A DNA stretch of 64,000 nucleotides from Amycolatopsis azurea DSM 43854 (GCF_001995215.1 NZ_MUXN01000005.1:62001-126000); one strand, 5' to 3'. Positions 1 through 9,456 are shown, counted from the stretch's first letter. Numbers and translations are program-made. Notes: a model not told the origin generated them from the letters alone.

Positions 1-1
1 C

Positions 2-1036
2 GACGAATTCGTCGTCGTCACCGCGGAGATCACCGAACCGGACGAGATCAAGGCGCTGGCCGAGCATCTGCGCGAGGCGCTGACCGAACCGATCACGGTC
101 AACGGCAGGCAACTGCACATAGACGCCAGCATCGGCATCGTCACCGCGGCCAACGACGACACCCGGACCGCCGAGGATCTGCTGCGGGACGCGGATGTCG
201 CGATGTACCAGGCGAAAACGCTCGGCCGCGCGCGGTACGAGTTCTTCGACGTCGAACTGCGGGAGCGGATGCAGCGGCGGCTCCGCATGGAGCAGGACCT
301 GCGCGACGCCTTGCAGAACGAGGAACTCTGGACCGCCTACCAGCCGGTCGTGGACATCGAATCCGGCGAGATGGTCGCCGTGGAGGCGTTGCTGCGCTGG
401 AAACATCCGGCGCACGGCACGATCTCGCCCGCCGAGTTCATCCCGCTGGCCGAGGAAAGCGACCTGATCAACCTGATCGGCAAGTACGTCCTGCGCACGA
501 CCACGCGCGAGATCGCCCGGCGGCGCCGGCAACTCGGCATCGACCTGAATCTCAAGGTCAACCTGTCCGCCCGGCAGCTGGACGACCCGCATCTGGTGGC
601 GGGTGTGCAGGACGCGTTGAAGACGACCGGGCTCCCGCCGCACGCGCTGACCCTGGAGGTCACCGAGAGCGCGCTGATGCGGGACCAGGCCGCGGCCGCC
701 GAAGTCCTGACGTCGTTGCGCGATCTCGGTGTCACGCTGGCGATCGACGACTTCGGCACCGGTTATTCGTCGCTCGCGCAGCTGCAACGGCTCCCGCTGG
801 ACACGCTCAAGATCGACCGCACCTTCGTCACCGGCATCGCGGAATCGCGCGACGCGGCCGCGATCGTCAAGAGCATCATCGCGATGGCGCACGCCGTCGA
901 CCTGATCGTCGTCGCCGAAGGCGTCGAAGACGAAGAGCAGCTCGCGGTCCTGCGTGAGCTGCGCTGTGACCAGGCGCAGGGCTTCCACCTGGGTCGCCCC
1001 GCGCCTCCGGACGAACTTTTCGGAGCCGTTGAATGA
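2..1036 (+). CDS. GGDEF-EAL domain cyclic-di-GMP protein, 5' truncated by window edge
   Basis: The reading frame is open to the left edge and begins inside the GGDEF domain: the first visible residues are DEFVVV, the end of the GGDEF signature. About 85 residues of the GGDEF domain remain, followed by a complete EAL phosphodiesterase domain. The EAL residues are intact: VEALLRW, VNLSARQL, LEVTES, DDFGTGYSS, LKIDRTF, AEGVED and QGF. The protein should therefore be able to hydrolyse c-di-GMP to pGpG, while cyclase competence cannot be judged. Sensor domains would lie outside the window. The stop overlaps the next start by 4 nt, so the two genes are translationally coupled. Confidence 0.93.
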   Translation, partial: DEFVVVTAEITEPDEIKALAEHLREALTEPITVNGRQLHIDASIGIVTAANDDTRTAEDLLRDADVAMYQAKTLGRARYEFFDVELRERMQRRLRMEQDLRDALQNEELWTAYQPVVDIESGEMVAVEALLRWKHPAHGTISPAEFIPLAEESDLINLIGKYVLRTTTREIARRRRQLGIDLNLKVNLSARQLDDPHLVAGVQDALKTTGLPPHALTLEVTESALMRDQAAAAEVLTSLRDLGVTLAIDDFGTGYSSLAQLQRLPLDTLKIDRTFVTGIAESRDAAAIVKSIIAMAHAVDLIVVAEGVEDEEQLAVLRELRCDQAQGFHLGRPAPPDELFGAVE

Positions 1037-1332
1037 GTGTCGAGATCAAAGCCGGGGAAGACCGCTACGACATCGTCGTGGACGGGAAGACCGCGGGGTT
1101 CCTGGATACCCGCACCCGCCCGGACGCGGTCCTGTTCCTGCACACCGAGATCTCGGACGACTTCGCGGGCCAGGGCTTGGCGGGCAAGCTCGTGAAAGCC
1201 GCGCTCGACGACGTCCGGTCGCAGGGCAAGTCCGTCCTGCCCTACTGCCCGTACGTGCGCTCGTACATCGCGAAGCACCGCGAGTACGAGGATCTCGTCC
1301 CCGAGGACAAGCGCGCGGAGTTCGAACTCTGA
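1033..1332 (+). CDS. Small GNAT-family N-acetyltransferase (YjdJ-like)
   Basis: This 99-aa protein has the compact single-domain GNAT layout. Beta strands lead to EISDDFAGQGLAGKLV, which matches the acetyl-CoA-binding (Q/R-x-x-G-x-G/A) motif, followed by helix and strand segments ending in CPYVRSYI. Such mini-GNATs transfer acetyl groups from acetyl-CoA to unknown small substrates. The ATG overlaps the TGA of the upstream EAL gene by 4 nt, so it is co-expressed with it. The link between acetylation and c-di-GMP signalling is only positional. Confidence 0.85.
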   Translation: MSVEIKAGEDRYDIVVDGKTAGFLDTRTRPDAVLFLHTEISDDFAGQGLAGKLVKAALDDVRSQGKSVLPYCPYVRSYIAKHREYEDLVPEDKRAEFEL

Positions 1333-1336
1333 GCGC

Positions 1337-2158
1337 TCAGCCCGGGTAGATCTTCAGCAACTTCGCGAGTTCGTCCTCGGTGAGGACGACGTCCAGCTCG
1401 CGCAGTGTCGCGTCGAGCCGTTCGGGTGGGACCGGCGTGGTCTCCTTGGTCCCGTCCGGGCGTTCGACGGTGAGCTCGGTGCCGACCAGCTTGCGGCTGA
1501 GCCCTTCTTCCAGGCGCATGATCACCAGCTGCCCGGTGAACGGCGAACGCGGATGTGTCGACGTGTAGTGGTGGTAGACCTCGTAGTCGATCCGGTGCAT
1601 CGGCGTGAGCGTGAAGGCGTGCAAGTCGGTCCAGTCGTCGCCTTCCTGTTTCTGCAAACGCCACCAGTCGCCGTCGGCGACGAGCCGGTGCGGCCAGCCC
1701 GCCTGCTCCACCACGGCGCCGTCGACCAGCGGCATCGGTACCAGCATCCCAGCGCCGAAACCGACGTCGACCAGGTGCTGGACGCCGTCGGCCTCGACGG
1801 CGAGCGTCATATGCGTGTACGGGCCGTTCCGCTGCGGTTGCACCCGCGCGACCAGGCGGCGCACGGGGTAGCCGAGCTGCTCGGCGGCCGCGGCGAACAG
1901 GCTTCCGTGCTCGTAGCAGTAGCCGCCGCGATGACGGTGGACGAGTTTGCCGATCACGTCTTCGAGCGCGATTCCCTTGTGCTGTCCCAAAACCACATCG
2001 ACGTTCTCGAACGGAACGGCCAGGATGTGCGCCCTCGCCAGCTCACGCAACGCGGCGGCGGAAGGCTTGGCGCGGTCCTGGCCGATGCGGCGGAGGTAAG
2101 CGTCGAGATCGAGGGTGTCGACGGTCCATTCGTCGACCTGCTCAGGTGCGAGTGTCAT
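1337..2158 (-). CDS. nat: Arylamine N-acetyltransferase
   Basis: This 273-aa protein has the full-length NAT fold. The cysteine-protease-like triad is visible: Cys in RGGYCYE (about residue 97), His in THMTL (about 135) and Asp in VDVGFG (about 151). NAT enzymes move acetyl groups from acetyl-CoA to arylamines and hydrazines, and in actinomycetes homologues also take part in aromatic amine detoxification or close amide bonds in natural products. No polyketide genes are nearby, so a detoxification role is the simpler inference. It lies 39 nt after the efflux operon on the same strand and may be co-transcribed with it. Confidence 0.92.
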   Translation of the reverse strand: MTLAPEQVDEWTVDTLDLDAYLRRIGQDRAKPSAAALRELARAHILAVPFENVDVVLGQHKGIALEDVIGKLVHRHRGGYCYEHGSLFAAAAEQLGYPVRRLVARVQPQRNGPYTHMTLAVEADGVQHLVDVGFGAGMLVPMPLVDGAVVEQAGWPHRLVADGDWWRLQKQEGDDWTDLHAFTLTPMHRIDYEVYHHYTSTHPRSPFTGQLVIMRLEEGLSRKLVGTELTVERPDGTKETTPVPPERLDATLRELDVVLTEDELAKLLKIYPG

Positions 2159-2197
2159 GGCATCAGCCTGACACCTCCACCTAGATCGAGGTCAAGA

Positions 2198-2704
2198 TCA
2201 ACGACCGGCCTCCTGGGTGATGGACCGCGCGGCCACCGTCCCGTCTTCACCCGCCTGTCCCTGGACGACGACGGTCGAGCCCGGCTTCAGGTCGGAGAGC
2301 TTGCCCGCCTGTGTCACGCCGATGGTCGTATCGTCCGTCGTGGACACCGTGACCTCGCCGCCCTGCGCGTTCTTGACGTAGACCTTGGTGCCGTCGACGC
2401 GGTCGATCGTGCCCGTGGTGCCGCGTCCCGCCGCGCCGCGGGCCTGTCCTTGGCCCTGGCCGTTCGGCTGTCCTTGGCCGTTCGGCGCCGCGGCCTGACG
2501 GGCGGGTGCCGGCGTCGAGGCCGAGCCGAACGCGGCGTGGGTCCAGGCGCCGAGGGCGAACACGGCCGCCAGCGCGACCAGGCCGGCCAGCACCCGCGTG
2601 GTCCGGGAGAACGGCCGGGCGGCGCGGCGCATCTCGGTGTGGAGGTCACCGGTCACCGCCGGACCGGCGACGATCTCCTCCGCGGTCGGTTCCGTGGACG
2701 GCAT
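2198..2704 (-). CDS. Membrane-anchored DUF5666-like protein of the efflux operon
   Basis: This 168-aa protein has a cytoplasmic N-terminus of about 40 residues, one transmembrane helix (VLAGLVALAAVFALGAW), a Pro/Gln/Gly-rich linker and a C-terminal beta domain. The domain contains GTIDRVDGTKVYVKN, DDTTIGV and LKPGSTVVVQGQ, the pattern of DUF5666 (OB-like). A GGAG ribosome site precedes the ATG. The gene starts 8 nt after the ABC permease, making it the last member of the adaptor-ATPase-permease operon. It is probably an extracytoplasmic accessory; its biochemical role is unknown. Confidence 0.8.
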   Translation of the reverse strand: MPSTEPTAEEIVAGPAVTGDLHTEMRRAARPFSRTTRVLAGLVALAAVFALGAWTHAAFGSASTPAPARQAAAPNGQGQPNGQGQGQARGAAGRGTTGTIDRVDGTKVYVKNAQGGEVTVSTTDDTTIGVTQAGKLSDLKPGSTVVVQGQAGEDGTVAARSITQEAGR

Positions 2705-2712
2705 CGAGACTC

Positions 2713-3911
2713 CTATTCGTGACGCAAGGCGTCGATCGGCCGCAGTTTCGCGGCCCGGTTCGCTGGGAAGACCCCGAAGAACAGCCCGATCAGGGCGGAA
2801 ACCGCGAAGGCGAGGAAGATCGAGGACGGCACCACGACCGGCTGGATCCCGGAGATCGTGAACCGGCTGCCGATCACCCCGATCGCGACGCCGAGCAGCC
2901 CACCGAACAGGCTGAGCATGGTCGCTTCGGCGAGGAACTGGCCGAGGATGGCCGAACGCGGTGCCCCGACGGCCTTGCGGATGCCGATCTCGCGGATCCG
3001 TTCGGTCACCGTCACCAGCATGATGTTCGTGACGCCGATCCCGCCGACCAGCAGCGAGATGGCCGCGACGGCGGCGAGCAGCACGGTGAACGTCTCGGTG
3101 GCCGAAGTGCGGGTCGCGAGCAGTTGTTCGGAGTTCTGGATCTGGTAGTCCGCGGTGCCGCCGGCGCGGATCCCGTGCCGCGCGTTCAGGATCGCGGTGA
3201 TTTCGGCCTGGGCGAGGGAAACCGAGTCCGCGCCCGTGGCCTGCACGGCGATCTGGCTCAGGCTTCCGTAGCCCGCCAAGGAGTTCTGGACCGCCGAGAT
3301 CGGCGCGATCGCGACGTCGTCGGCGTTCTGCGGCCCGGTGCTCCCTTGGGCTTTCAGCACCCCGGCGACGGTGAACTGGATGCCGTTGAGCAGCACGTTC
3401 CCGCCCACCGGCTCGGCCGTGCCGAAGATCGACTGGGCCGTCGTCGCACCGAGGACGACGACCTTCCGCGCGGCCGTGACGTCCTCGGCGGTGAAGAGCG
3501 CACCGTCGGCGATCTCCTTGTTGGTCGTGGTGAAGTACGCGGGTTCGGTGCCCACGACGCTCGGGATGTCGTACGACGTCTGGCCGCGCGTGGCGGTGGC
3601 CGTCGTCGTGACCACCGGCGACGCCGCCTTGACGTCCGGCGCGCCGACCGGGTCGACGAGCGCGTGCGCGTCCTGCACCGTCAGCGGACGCGCCGTCGCG
3701 CTCTGGCCGCCGCCGCGCACCGGGGAGACGTTGACGACGTTGGTGCCGAGCCCCTGGATGCTCGCCGCGATGGCGGCGGAAGCGCCGTTGCCCACCGCCA
3801 CGAGCAGGATGACCGCCGCGACACCGATGGTGATGCCGAGCGTCGTGAGCGCCGACCGCAGTTTGTTCGCGGTGAGACCGCGGATCGCGAACCGCAGGAT
3901 CTCCAGGAAGT

Positions 3912-3915
<4 letters not shown>
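2713..3915 (-). CDS. MacB/FtsX-type ABC transporter permease
   Basis: This 400-aa protein has the MacB layout: an N-terminal transmembrane helix (residues about 20-45), a large extracytoplasmic MacB periplasmic-core domain, and three C-terminal helices forming the FtsX domain (about 280-395). The segment GGIGVTNIMLVTVTERIREIGIRKAVGA is the conserved FtsX coupling region. It pairs with the ATPase encoded immediately upstream (4-nt overlap) and the adaptor upstream of that. In a monoderm, such trios expel peptides, antibiotics or lipids, or act as mechanotransmission complexes. The substrate cannot be read from the sequence. Confidence 0.92.
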
Positions 3916-4612
<697 letters not shown>

Positions 4613-4616
<4 letters not shown>

Positions 4617-5857
4617 CCCCGACCGCCGAATCCGCCTCCGGTACCGGTGCCGCGCTGGCCGCCGCCCGGGATGCCGCCGGTCCCGCCGCCGGGGAAGCCT
4701 CCCGTTCCGCCGGTGCCGCCCGTCCGCCCGGTGCCGGTGGCGGCCGTCGCGGTCAGCACGACGTTCTCCCCTTCGGTGAGCCCCGAAGTGATCTGCACGG
4801 TCGACTCGCCGCGGATCCCGACCTGGACCTGGCGCTGGGTTTCCTGGCCGTTCTCCTGCACGGTGACGACATTCGTGGTGCCCGTGGTCCGCACCGCGGC
4901 GGCGGGGACGCTCAGCGCGTTCTTCGCCTCGGCGACGGTGACCACGACGCTCGCCGACTGGCCGGGCCGCAGGCCTTCCGGCGGGCCGGTCAACGCCAGC
5001 TTCGCCTTGTAGGAGACGACGCTACCGCTGGTCGTCGGCGTCAGGTCGACGCTGGAGACGGTCGCCTGGACCGGCTTGTCCGGCGACGAGTTCAGCGTCA
5101 CCGTCGCCTTCTGGCCCGCTTTGACCTTGCTGACGTCGATCTCGGCGATCGAGGTGTCGACGACCAGGTCGGTCATGTTCGTGATGGTGATGAACCCGCT
5201 GCCGCTACTGGACGAAGACGACGTCGCGGCATTGGAATTCCCCTGGTTCCCGCTCGACGGCTGGGAGCTCGCGGAAGAGCCGCTGGAGGACTGCTGTCCG
5301 ACGGTGCCGTTGATCGCGGTGACCGTTCCCGCTCCGGGAGCGCTGAGCGTGGTGTTGTCGAGCGCGGTCTGCGCGGTCTGGACGTCGAGCTCGGCCTGGT
5401 CCAGCTTGGCCTGCGCCGAAGCGACGGTGTTCTGCGAGTTCTGCGCCGTGTTCTGGCCGGTGGCGGGCGTGTCCGCCGCCGTCTCGGCGGTGTCGAGGTT
5501 GTCCCGCGCGACCACGAGGTTCGCCTTCGCGACCTTAAGCTCCTTCGCGGCCTGCGCGCTGTCTATCGTCGCAAGCTTCTGGCCCACCGACACGACGTCG
5601 CCGACCTTCACGTCGATCGAGGCGACCTTGCCGCCCGTGGCGAAGTTCGCGGTGCCGGTGTACCCGCTGGCGAGCGTCCCGGCGGCGGAGACGGTCTCGG
5701 TGACCGTGGCCCGGCGGACCGGCGTACTACGGGTCTGGGCCTGCGCGGTGTTCTGTTCGGGACTGAATGCCTGATATATCCCGAAACCTGCTCCGGCCAG
5801 CAGCACGATCAGGACACCGTTGAGCACCCAGGCCTTGGAGGGGCGAGCTCGCGTCAT
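4613..5857 (-). CDS. HlyD/MacA-type membrane fusion (adaptor) protein
   Basis: The protein is 414 aa from the ATG at 5857, which gives a clean N-terminal signal-anchor (WVLNGVLIVLLAGAGFGIY). The longer in-frame extension to 6109 has no membrane logic and is rejected. The split biotinyl-lipoyl halves are visible (GGKVASIDVKVGDVVSVGQKL and, later, LSAPGAGTVTAINGTVGQ), separated by a coiled-coil hairpin rich in Ala/Gln. Beta-barrel and membrane-proximal domains follow. The C-terminus is an unusual Gly/Thr-rich tail of about 35 residues, and a Ser/Gln/Asn-rich insert sits near residue 215. It is the first gene of the efflux operon. Confidence 0.92.
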
Positions 5858-6024
5858 GCGGTGACACTGCTGCCGCTGTTTGGCAATGACCTGTTGATTG
5901 CCTGTGAGCCCGCTGTGTATCCGCGGGCGGACTACGCGAAAAGGTGATTCGAGCTCATCTCGTGCCCCTGTCTCGTGCCTGAACTCGTTCGACTCGAACG
6001 ATTTCCTCACGGAGGGGAAACGCC

Positions 6025-6189
6025 ATGACAGACGAACCCGCTCGGCTCGCGTACCGCGACCGGAGAGGATCCGCGCCGCTGTGGCACTGCTGCCGGCGGT
6101 GCTCGCCATGGCCTGGCCGCTCCTCGGCTCGCCACAGGCTCAGGCCGCGACTGGGCTGCCGGAACGCACCGGGTCGGGTTGGAGCTGGT
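6025..6189 (+). pseudogene. Possible remnant of a secreted-protein gene (signal peptide in a shifted frame)
   Basis: A good ribosome site (GGAGGGGAAACGCC) precedes an ATG at 6025. The sequence with signal-peptide character, including AAVALLPAVLAMAWPLLG and then QAQA, lies in a different forward frame from that ATG. It runs into the palindromic repeat at 6190. The picture fits a secreted-protein start with a frameshift, cut short by a repeat insertion. It could also be chance, because a GC-rich region easily yields Ala/Leu-rich translations. Otherwise, nothing convincing is seen between 5858 and 6330. Confidence 0.2.
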
Positions 6190-6242
6190 GTTGTGAAAGC
6201 CACTTTCGCAACGTTGAAGGTTGTGAAAGTGGCTTTCACAAC
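6190..6242. repeat. Pair of palindromic repeats in inverted arrangement (REP-like)
   Basis: Two 23-bp palindromes lie at 6190-6212 and 6220-6242. Each has arms GTTGTGAAAG and CTTTCACAAC (the first copy has one mismatch, CTTTCGCAAC), around CCA in the first and TGG in the second. Because CCA and TGG are complementary, the two copies are also an inverted repeat of each other across a 7-bp spacer. They can fold as two small hairpins or one long one. The form resembles bacterial REP/BIME elements; I infer, but cannot verify here, that copies occur elsewhere in the genome. Confidence 0.75.
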
Positions 6243-6329
6243 GCTGTCCGGCGAGGCCACGTGCCTGACGGGCGGTAGCGGTCACCCTGACAGGGCGTTG
6301 TCCTGGCCGTCCGACAGAACAACTTGCCT

Positions 6330-6641
6330 TTATCTCGCCGTCGGCCGCATACGTCGCCGGCAGGCGGGGCACATCACGCCTGGCGCTCTGGTTCCACAAT
6401 GCTGGCAAGCGACCACGGGGCCGGTGCGCCTGCTGCCGCTCTTCTTACCTTTTCCCTTGACGGCGCGAACAATCTGATTTTCGAGGACTCCCTTGCCATA
6501 ACCGACCGGGTTCATCTCGGCACGTACGGCGCGCGGGGTAGCCGCCCGAGTCACGGTACGTACCGGGTGAGCGACTCGGGTCACTTTGCGCCGTACCTTC
6601 TTTAAGCCCTTCGGCATGAAGAGCTTGTAGAGCAGCCCCAT
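6330..6641 (-). CDS. Small basic zinc-ribbon protein
   Basis: This 103-aa protein starts at the ATG at 6641, preceded by GGGAG at good spacing; a longer in-frame start at 6710 lacks such a site. The N-terminal two thirds are very basic (KKVRRKVTR, RTVTRAATPR). The C-terminus holds one zinc-ribbon knuckle pair, CQHCG...CPACRRR, with four cysteines spaced C-x2-C-x9-C-x2-C. It could bind nucleic acid. I do not recognise the family. It lies downstream of the tRNA cluster, a common site for integrated elements, but no integrase is present. Confidence 0.65.
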   Translation of the reverse strand: MGLLYKLFMPKGLKKVRRKVTRVAHPVRTVTRAATPRAVRAEMNPVGYGKGVLENQIVRAVKGKGKKSGSRRTGPVVACQHCGTRAPGVMCPACRRRMRPTAR

Positions 6642-6854
6642 AGTCGTCTCCCATCCGTCTTCGGTACGGGATGAGGTCGTGGAGCACCCGCCACTCGTTA
6701 CGTGAGGCACTGTCAGGTCTAGGTCTGCCGCGGTCAGTGACGACCAGACCCCATACGTCGTTTTTGCGGCGCATAGCCGCTATGACGACAAGGACGCCGC
6801 AGGCAAGAAACAAGCGGCGGCCCAGAGGGCCAACTGTGGACAGACTCAAGACAT

Positions 6855-6885
6855 GAAAAAACCGCCTCGACGTATCGAGGCGGTT
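6855..6885 (-). terminator. Intrinsic terminator of the tRNA operon
   Basis: On the minus strand, a hairpin with arms AACCGCCTCGA and TCGAGGCGGTT is followed by six T residues. It starts 11 nt after the 3' end of tRNA-Phe. Confidence 0.9.
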
Positions 6886-6895
6886 CGTTGAGCGG

Positions 6896-6969
6896 TGGCC
6901 AGGGCCGGGGTCGAACCGGCGACCTTCCGCTTTTCAGGCGGACGCTCGTACCAACTGAGCTACCTGGCC
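6896..6969 (-). tRNA. tRNA-Phe (GAA)
   Basis: This is a 74-nt cloverleaf on the minus strand. The acceptor stem GGCCAGG pairs with CCTGGCC and the discriminator is A. The D arm AGCTCAGTTGGTA and T arm GGTTCGACC are conserved. The anticodon loop CTGAAAA carries GAA. CCA is not encoded. Confidence 0.96.
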
Positions 6970-7000
6970 GGGAACGCCGGCAAGGAGCCGAACGATCTTG

Positions 7001-7074
7001 CGACCCTGACGGGACTCGAACCCGCGACCTTCGCCGTGACAGGGCGACGCGCTAACCAACTGCGCCACAGGGCC
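7001..7074 (-). tRNA. tRNA-Asp (GTC)
   Basis: This is a 74-nt cloverleaf on the minus strand. The acceptor GGCCCTG pairs with CAGGGTC (one G-U) and the discriminator is G. The anticodon loop CTGTCAC carries GTC. The T arm GGGTTCGAGTCCC is conserved. It sits between tRNA-Glu and tRNA-Phe in one transcript. Confidence 0.96.
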
Positions 7075-7102
7075 TTGCATACTGCTTCACTACTGTACTG
7101 CG

Positions 7103-7175
7103 TACTCCCAACGGGATTCGAACCCGCGTTGCCGCCTTGAAAGGGCGGAGTCCTAGGCCGCTGGACGATGGGAGC
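7103..7175 (-). tRNA. tRNA-Glu (TTC)
   Basis: This is a 73-nt cloverleaf on the minus strand. The acceptor GCTCCCA pairs with TGGGAGT (terminal G-U) and the discriminator is A. The anticodon loop CTTTCAA carries TTC. It is the first gene of a Glu-Asp-Phe cluster, an order common in actinobacteria. Confidence 0.95.
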
Positions 7176-7236
7176 CCGGTTCGGTTTCGGCGAACCGACC
7201 GACCCGCGCTCTCCGGTGTCCCCGGGAGCGAACATA

Positions 7237-7242
7237 ACTATA
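7237..7242 (-). promoter_or_regulatory. Probable -10 box of the tRNA operon
   Basis: The minus-strand sequence TATAGT is a near-consensus housekeeping -10 box, placed 61 nt before the first base of tRNA-Glu. No clear -35 box is seen. Between 7176 and 7320 there is otherwise only an imperfect inverted repeat around this site. Confidence 0.6.
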
Positions 7243-7320
7243 GGACACCCCTGTTTTCACTCCCACACAGGGGGTCCCCTAGTTGTTCGCAGGGCTGGGA
7301 CCTGCGAGAACGCGGAGAGT

Positions 7321-8100
7321 TCAGGATATCAGGGCCGACGCGTCCCGCAGGGCGCCGAGACGCCGCCGGAGCTCATCCCGCTCGTCGTCCGTAAGAGTGA
7401 CGGCGAGGAGTTCGGCCACTCGCCGGTCGGTCAGGTCCTCGGCGTGCCGCCACCGCTCGCGCAGATCGCCCTTCGCCTCCGCCGCGGCGATCAGGTCGTC
7501 GGCGGCCTCCTCGGACCACGCGGTACGCAGGAGGCGGCCGCGACCGCCTTCCGGGTCCGCGACGACGGCCTCGGGCACCGTCAGGCCGACCGCGCGAAGG
7601 GCCGCGAAGTGAACACCACCGCGGAACTCGCGGAAGACCATGAGCGCGAACGCCAGGCGTTCGATGTCGTCTTCCGGGCGTTCGGCGAGTTGCCATCCGG
7701 CGAACAACGCGAGACCACCGGCGTCCGCGGCGTCGATGAGACGGAAGAGCAGATCGGCCGAACGGCCGGGATCGTCGGCCCCCGAAAGGCTGACGTGGGC
7801 CCACTTCGCCGATGACCGCGAGTAGGCACGGACCGCGGAGGCCGCGTCGAGAGCAGCCATCGCGGGCGGCAGGGCGAACTCGAAGAGCCACGACGGGAAG
7901 ATCCCGAACAGCTTCGCGACCACCTTCGGCGACGGGTCGCCCAGCACCGCCGAACGCCCTCGCAGGTACAGCGTCCGGGGCGGCAGGCCCGCCTCGGCCT
8001 CGACCTCGGCGAGCTCCGGGGAGGTCATGAACTTCCCGCCCAGCACCTGCACTGTCCCCCGGATCTCCCGCGCCGCCGCGATCGCCGCTTCGTCACCCAT
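7321..8100 (-). CDS. SCO6745-like helical protein
   Basis: This protein of about 259 aa is almost entirely helical, with no signal peptide or membrane segment. The YLRGRSAVLG segment near residue 50, the FGIFPSW stretch, and the later LFAGWQLAE and FREFRGGVHFAALRAVG motifs resemble the SCO6745 family of actinobacterial proteins, whose function is unknown. A GTG at 8112 is an alternative start; neither has a strong ribosome site. The upstream stretch TGTTTTTATTCA may be promoter. The family assignment is from pattern memory and is moderate. Confidence 0.7.
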   Translation of the reverse strand: MGDEAAIAAAREIRGTVQVLGGKFMTSPELAEVEAEAGLPPRTLYLRGRSAVLGDPSPKVVAKLFGIFPSWLFEFALPPAMAALDAASAVRAYSRSSAKWAHVSLSGADDPGRSADLLFRLIDAADAGGLALFAGWQLAERPEDDIERLAFALMVFREFRGGVHFAALRAVGLTVPEAVVADPEGGRGRLLRTAWSEEAADDLIAAAEAKGDLRERWRHAEDLTDRRVAELLAVTLTDDERDELRRRLGALRDASALIS

Positions 8101-8226
8101 GTCGACCGCCACCTTCCCGCCAGTTGAATAAAAACAGTGTTACATAACTGGAAGGCCTCTCGTCAAGGACGAAAGAAAGCCCGGCCGAGCGGTGAACACC
8201 GCACGACCGGGCTTCGCGAAACGAAC

Positions 8227-8484
8227 TCAGCGCTGAACGGGCGCCTGCCCGTCCTCGTCCAGCGTCAACCCCAGCATGTCCAGCAACTGGACACAGTCAT
8301 CGACACCCAGCGCCCCGTTGGCCACCGCCAGCCGCGCACGACGCACCTGGTCGTCGGACACCCGCTGGGCATCCCCCTGACCCGTGCGCTGCGCCGGCAG
8401 ACCACCGGCCAACGTCGTTGAATTTCCCCCATCGGCACCTTCGTACCGAAGGAGGAACTGTCGAACTTCCACAGACCCACCCAT
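8227..8484 (-). CDS. Hypothetical 85-aa acidic protein
   Basis: The ATG at 8484 is preceded by GGAGG with 4-nt spacing. The N-terminus MGGSVEVRQFLLRYEGADGG is followed by a polar linker and a helical C-terminus with VRRARLAVANGALGVDDC and LLDMLGLTLDED. There is no signal peptide and no recognised domain. I cannot assign a function. It neighbours the candidate 6C RNA but is transcribed in the opposite direction. Confidence 0.6.
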   Translation of the reverse strand: MGGSVEVRQFLLRYEGADGGNSTTLAGGLPAQRTGQGDAQRVSDDQVRRARLAVANGALGVDDCVQLLDMLGLTLDEDGQAPVQR

Positions 8485-8736
8485 GGTTCCTCCAGACGGC
8501 CAACGAACAGCTTGGCCGCGAGGCTAGCCAGAGCCGGCCGCGACACACAGCCCCCCGGAGAGTGAACCTGTCGACACGCTCCGCACAACGCAGAGCAATC
8601 ACGCGCACACCGTCACCACATGAACCACAGGCGAACCACGGGTGGCCGCCCGACCGGAATTCTGCCCGCGCCCACTCGCCCTTCTCAGGAAACCGTGCAA
8701 CAATCGATTTGCTGACACACCCCCGGTCAGCGCCTG

Positions 8737-8823
8737 TGGAGATCCCCTCCGACCCCCGCGTTCCTCCCCCTGGCGCGGGGGTCGCTCCGTTATCTGGGGG
8801 GCCACCCCCAGGCCCCCAGGGTC
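8737..8823 (+). ncRNA. Candidate 6C small RNA
   Basis: Two consecutive stem-loops with C-rich loops lie in a gene-free stretch. Hairpin 1 (8750-8784) has an 11-bp stem, CGACCCCCGCG with CGCGGGGGTCG, and a loop containing CCTCCCCC. Hairpin 2 (about 8795-8820) pairs CTGGGGG(G)CC with GGCCCCCAG around the loop ACCCCCA. This matches the architecture of the actinobacterial 6C RNA: two hairpins with cytosine runs in the loops that pair with G-rich mRNA sites. The runs here are five or interrupted, slightly below the usual six. Ends are estimated. The rest of 8485-9033 shows no convincing gene. Confidence 0.6.
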
Positions 8824-9033
8824 CGTGACGTGGCGGTTGGCAGCCCGAACTCGGTCCGGATTCGGACCGACGCATCAGGCTCTGGTGAATCGTTCTCATT
8901 GATGGTTTTGGTTGCGGTTCGTGATCACGGGAAATGGTTTTCCTGTCGGGGCTGGGCCGAATGGGACAGAAAATTCGGTGTGTCGTGGCTCACTGTGGTT
9001 GGTTTGCCGAGACCGAACCGTTATCGTGGCCCG

Positions 9034-9456
9034 GTGCCCCTTCCTTCCCTGAGCCGTCGCAGCGGCAGCCGCACGAACCTGAAGCCGGTCAACCCGGGTC
9101 GTCACCGCAACTCCCCCACCAAGGAGGCCGAAGCGGTCGTCGAAGACACGGAGCTCACCAGCTACCTTCGTGCCCTCGCCCCGGACAACGACCCGGAGAG
9201 CACCGGCACCGGCAAGCGGTTCGGCGAAGCGCAGGTGTTCCAGCTGCGGATGAACCTCATCGCCTGCGAACAACTCAAGGACGCCGCCGCCGAGCGCAAC
9301 CTGTCGCCGCAGGCGCTGGCGCAGGAATGGATCCTCGAGCGCCTCTCGTGGGAATCGCAGGCCAACTCGGCCCAGCAGCGCCGCCACGAGGAAGCCCACA
9401 CCGACGAGTTCCACTTCGGCGCCGACGCGTGGGAGCAGCAGCCCGTCCCCCGCTGA
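9034..9456 (+). CDS. Hypothetical protein with ribbon-helix-helix-like segment
   Basis: This 140-aa protein starts at a GTG; the longer frame upstream to 8830 has no ribosome site and poor composition. The N-terminus is basic (RRSGSRTNLKPVNPGRHR). The middle, FQLRMNLIACEQLKDAAAERNLSPQALAQEWILERL, reads as strand-helix-helix, resembling MetJ/Arc/CopG DNA-binding domains. The tail is polar. TTATCG lies about 8 nt upstream of the GTG and could be the -10 box of a leaderless message. It ends at a shared terminator with the convergent csp gene. A DNA-binding role is an inference. Confidence 0.7.
   Translation: MPLPSLSRRSGSRTNLKPVNPGRHRNSPTKEAEAVVEDTELTSYLRALAPDNDPESTGTGKRFGEAQVFQLRMNLIACEQLKDAAAERNLSPQALAQEWILERLSWESQANSAQQRRHEEAHTDEFHFGADAWEQQPVPR

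Noticed and set aside
6330..7175. Integrated element at the tRNA cluster
   Set aside because: A small zinc-ribbon gene lies next to the tRNA genes, but there is no integrase, replication gene or duplicated tRNA 3' end.
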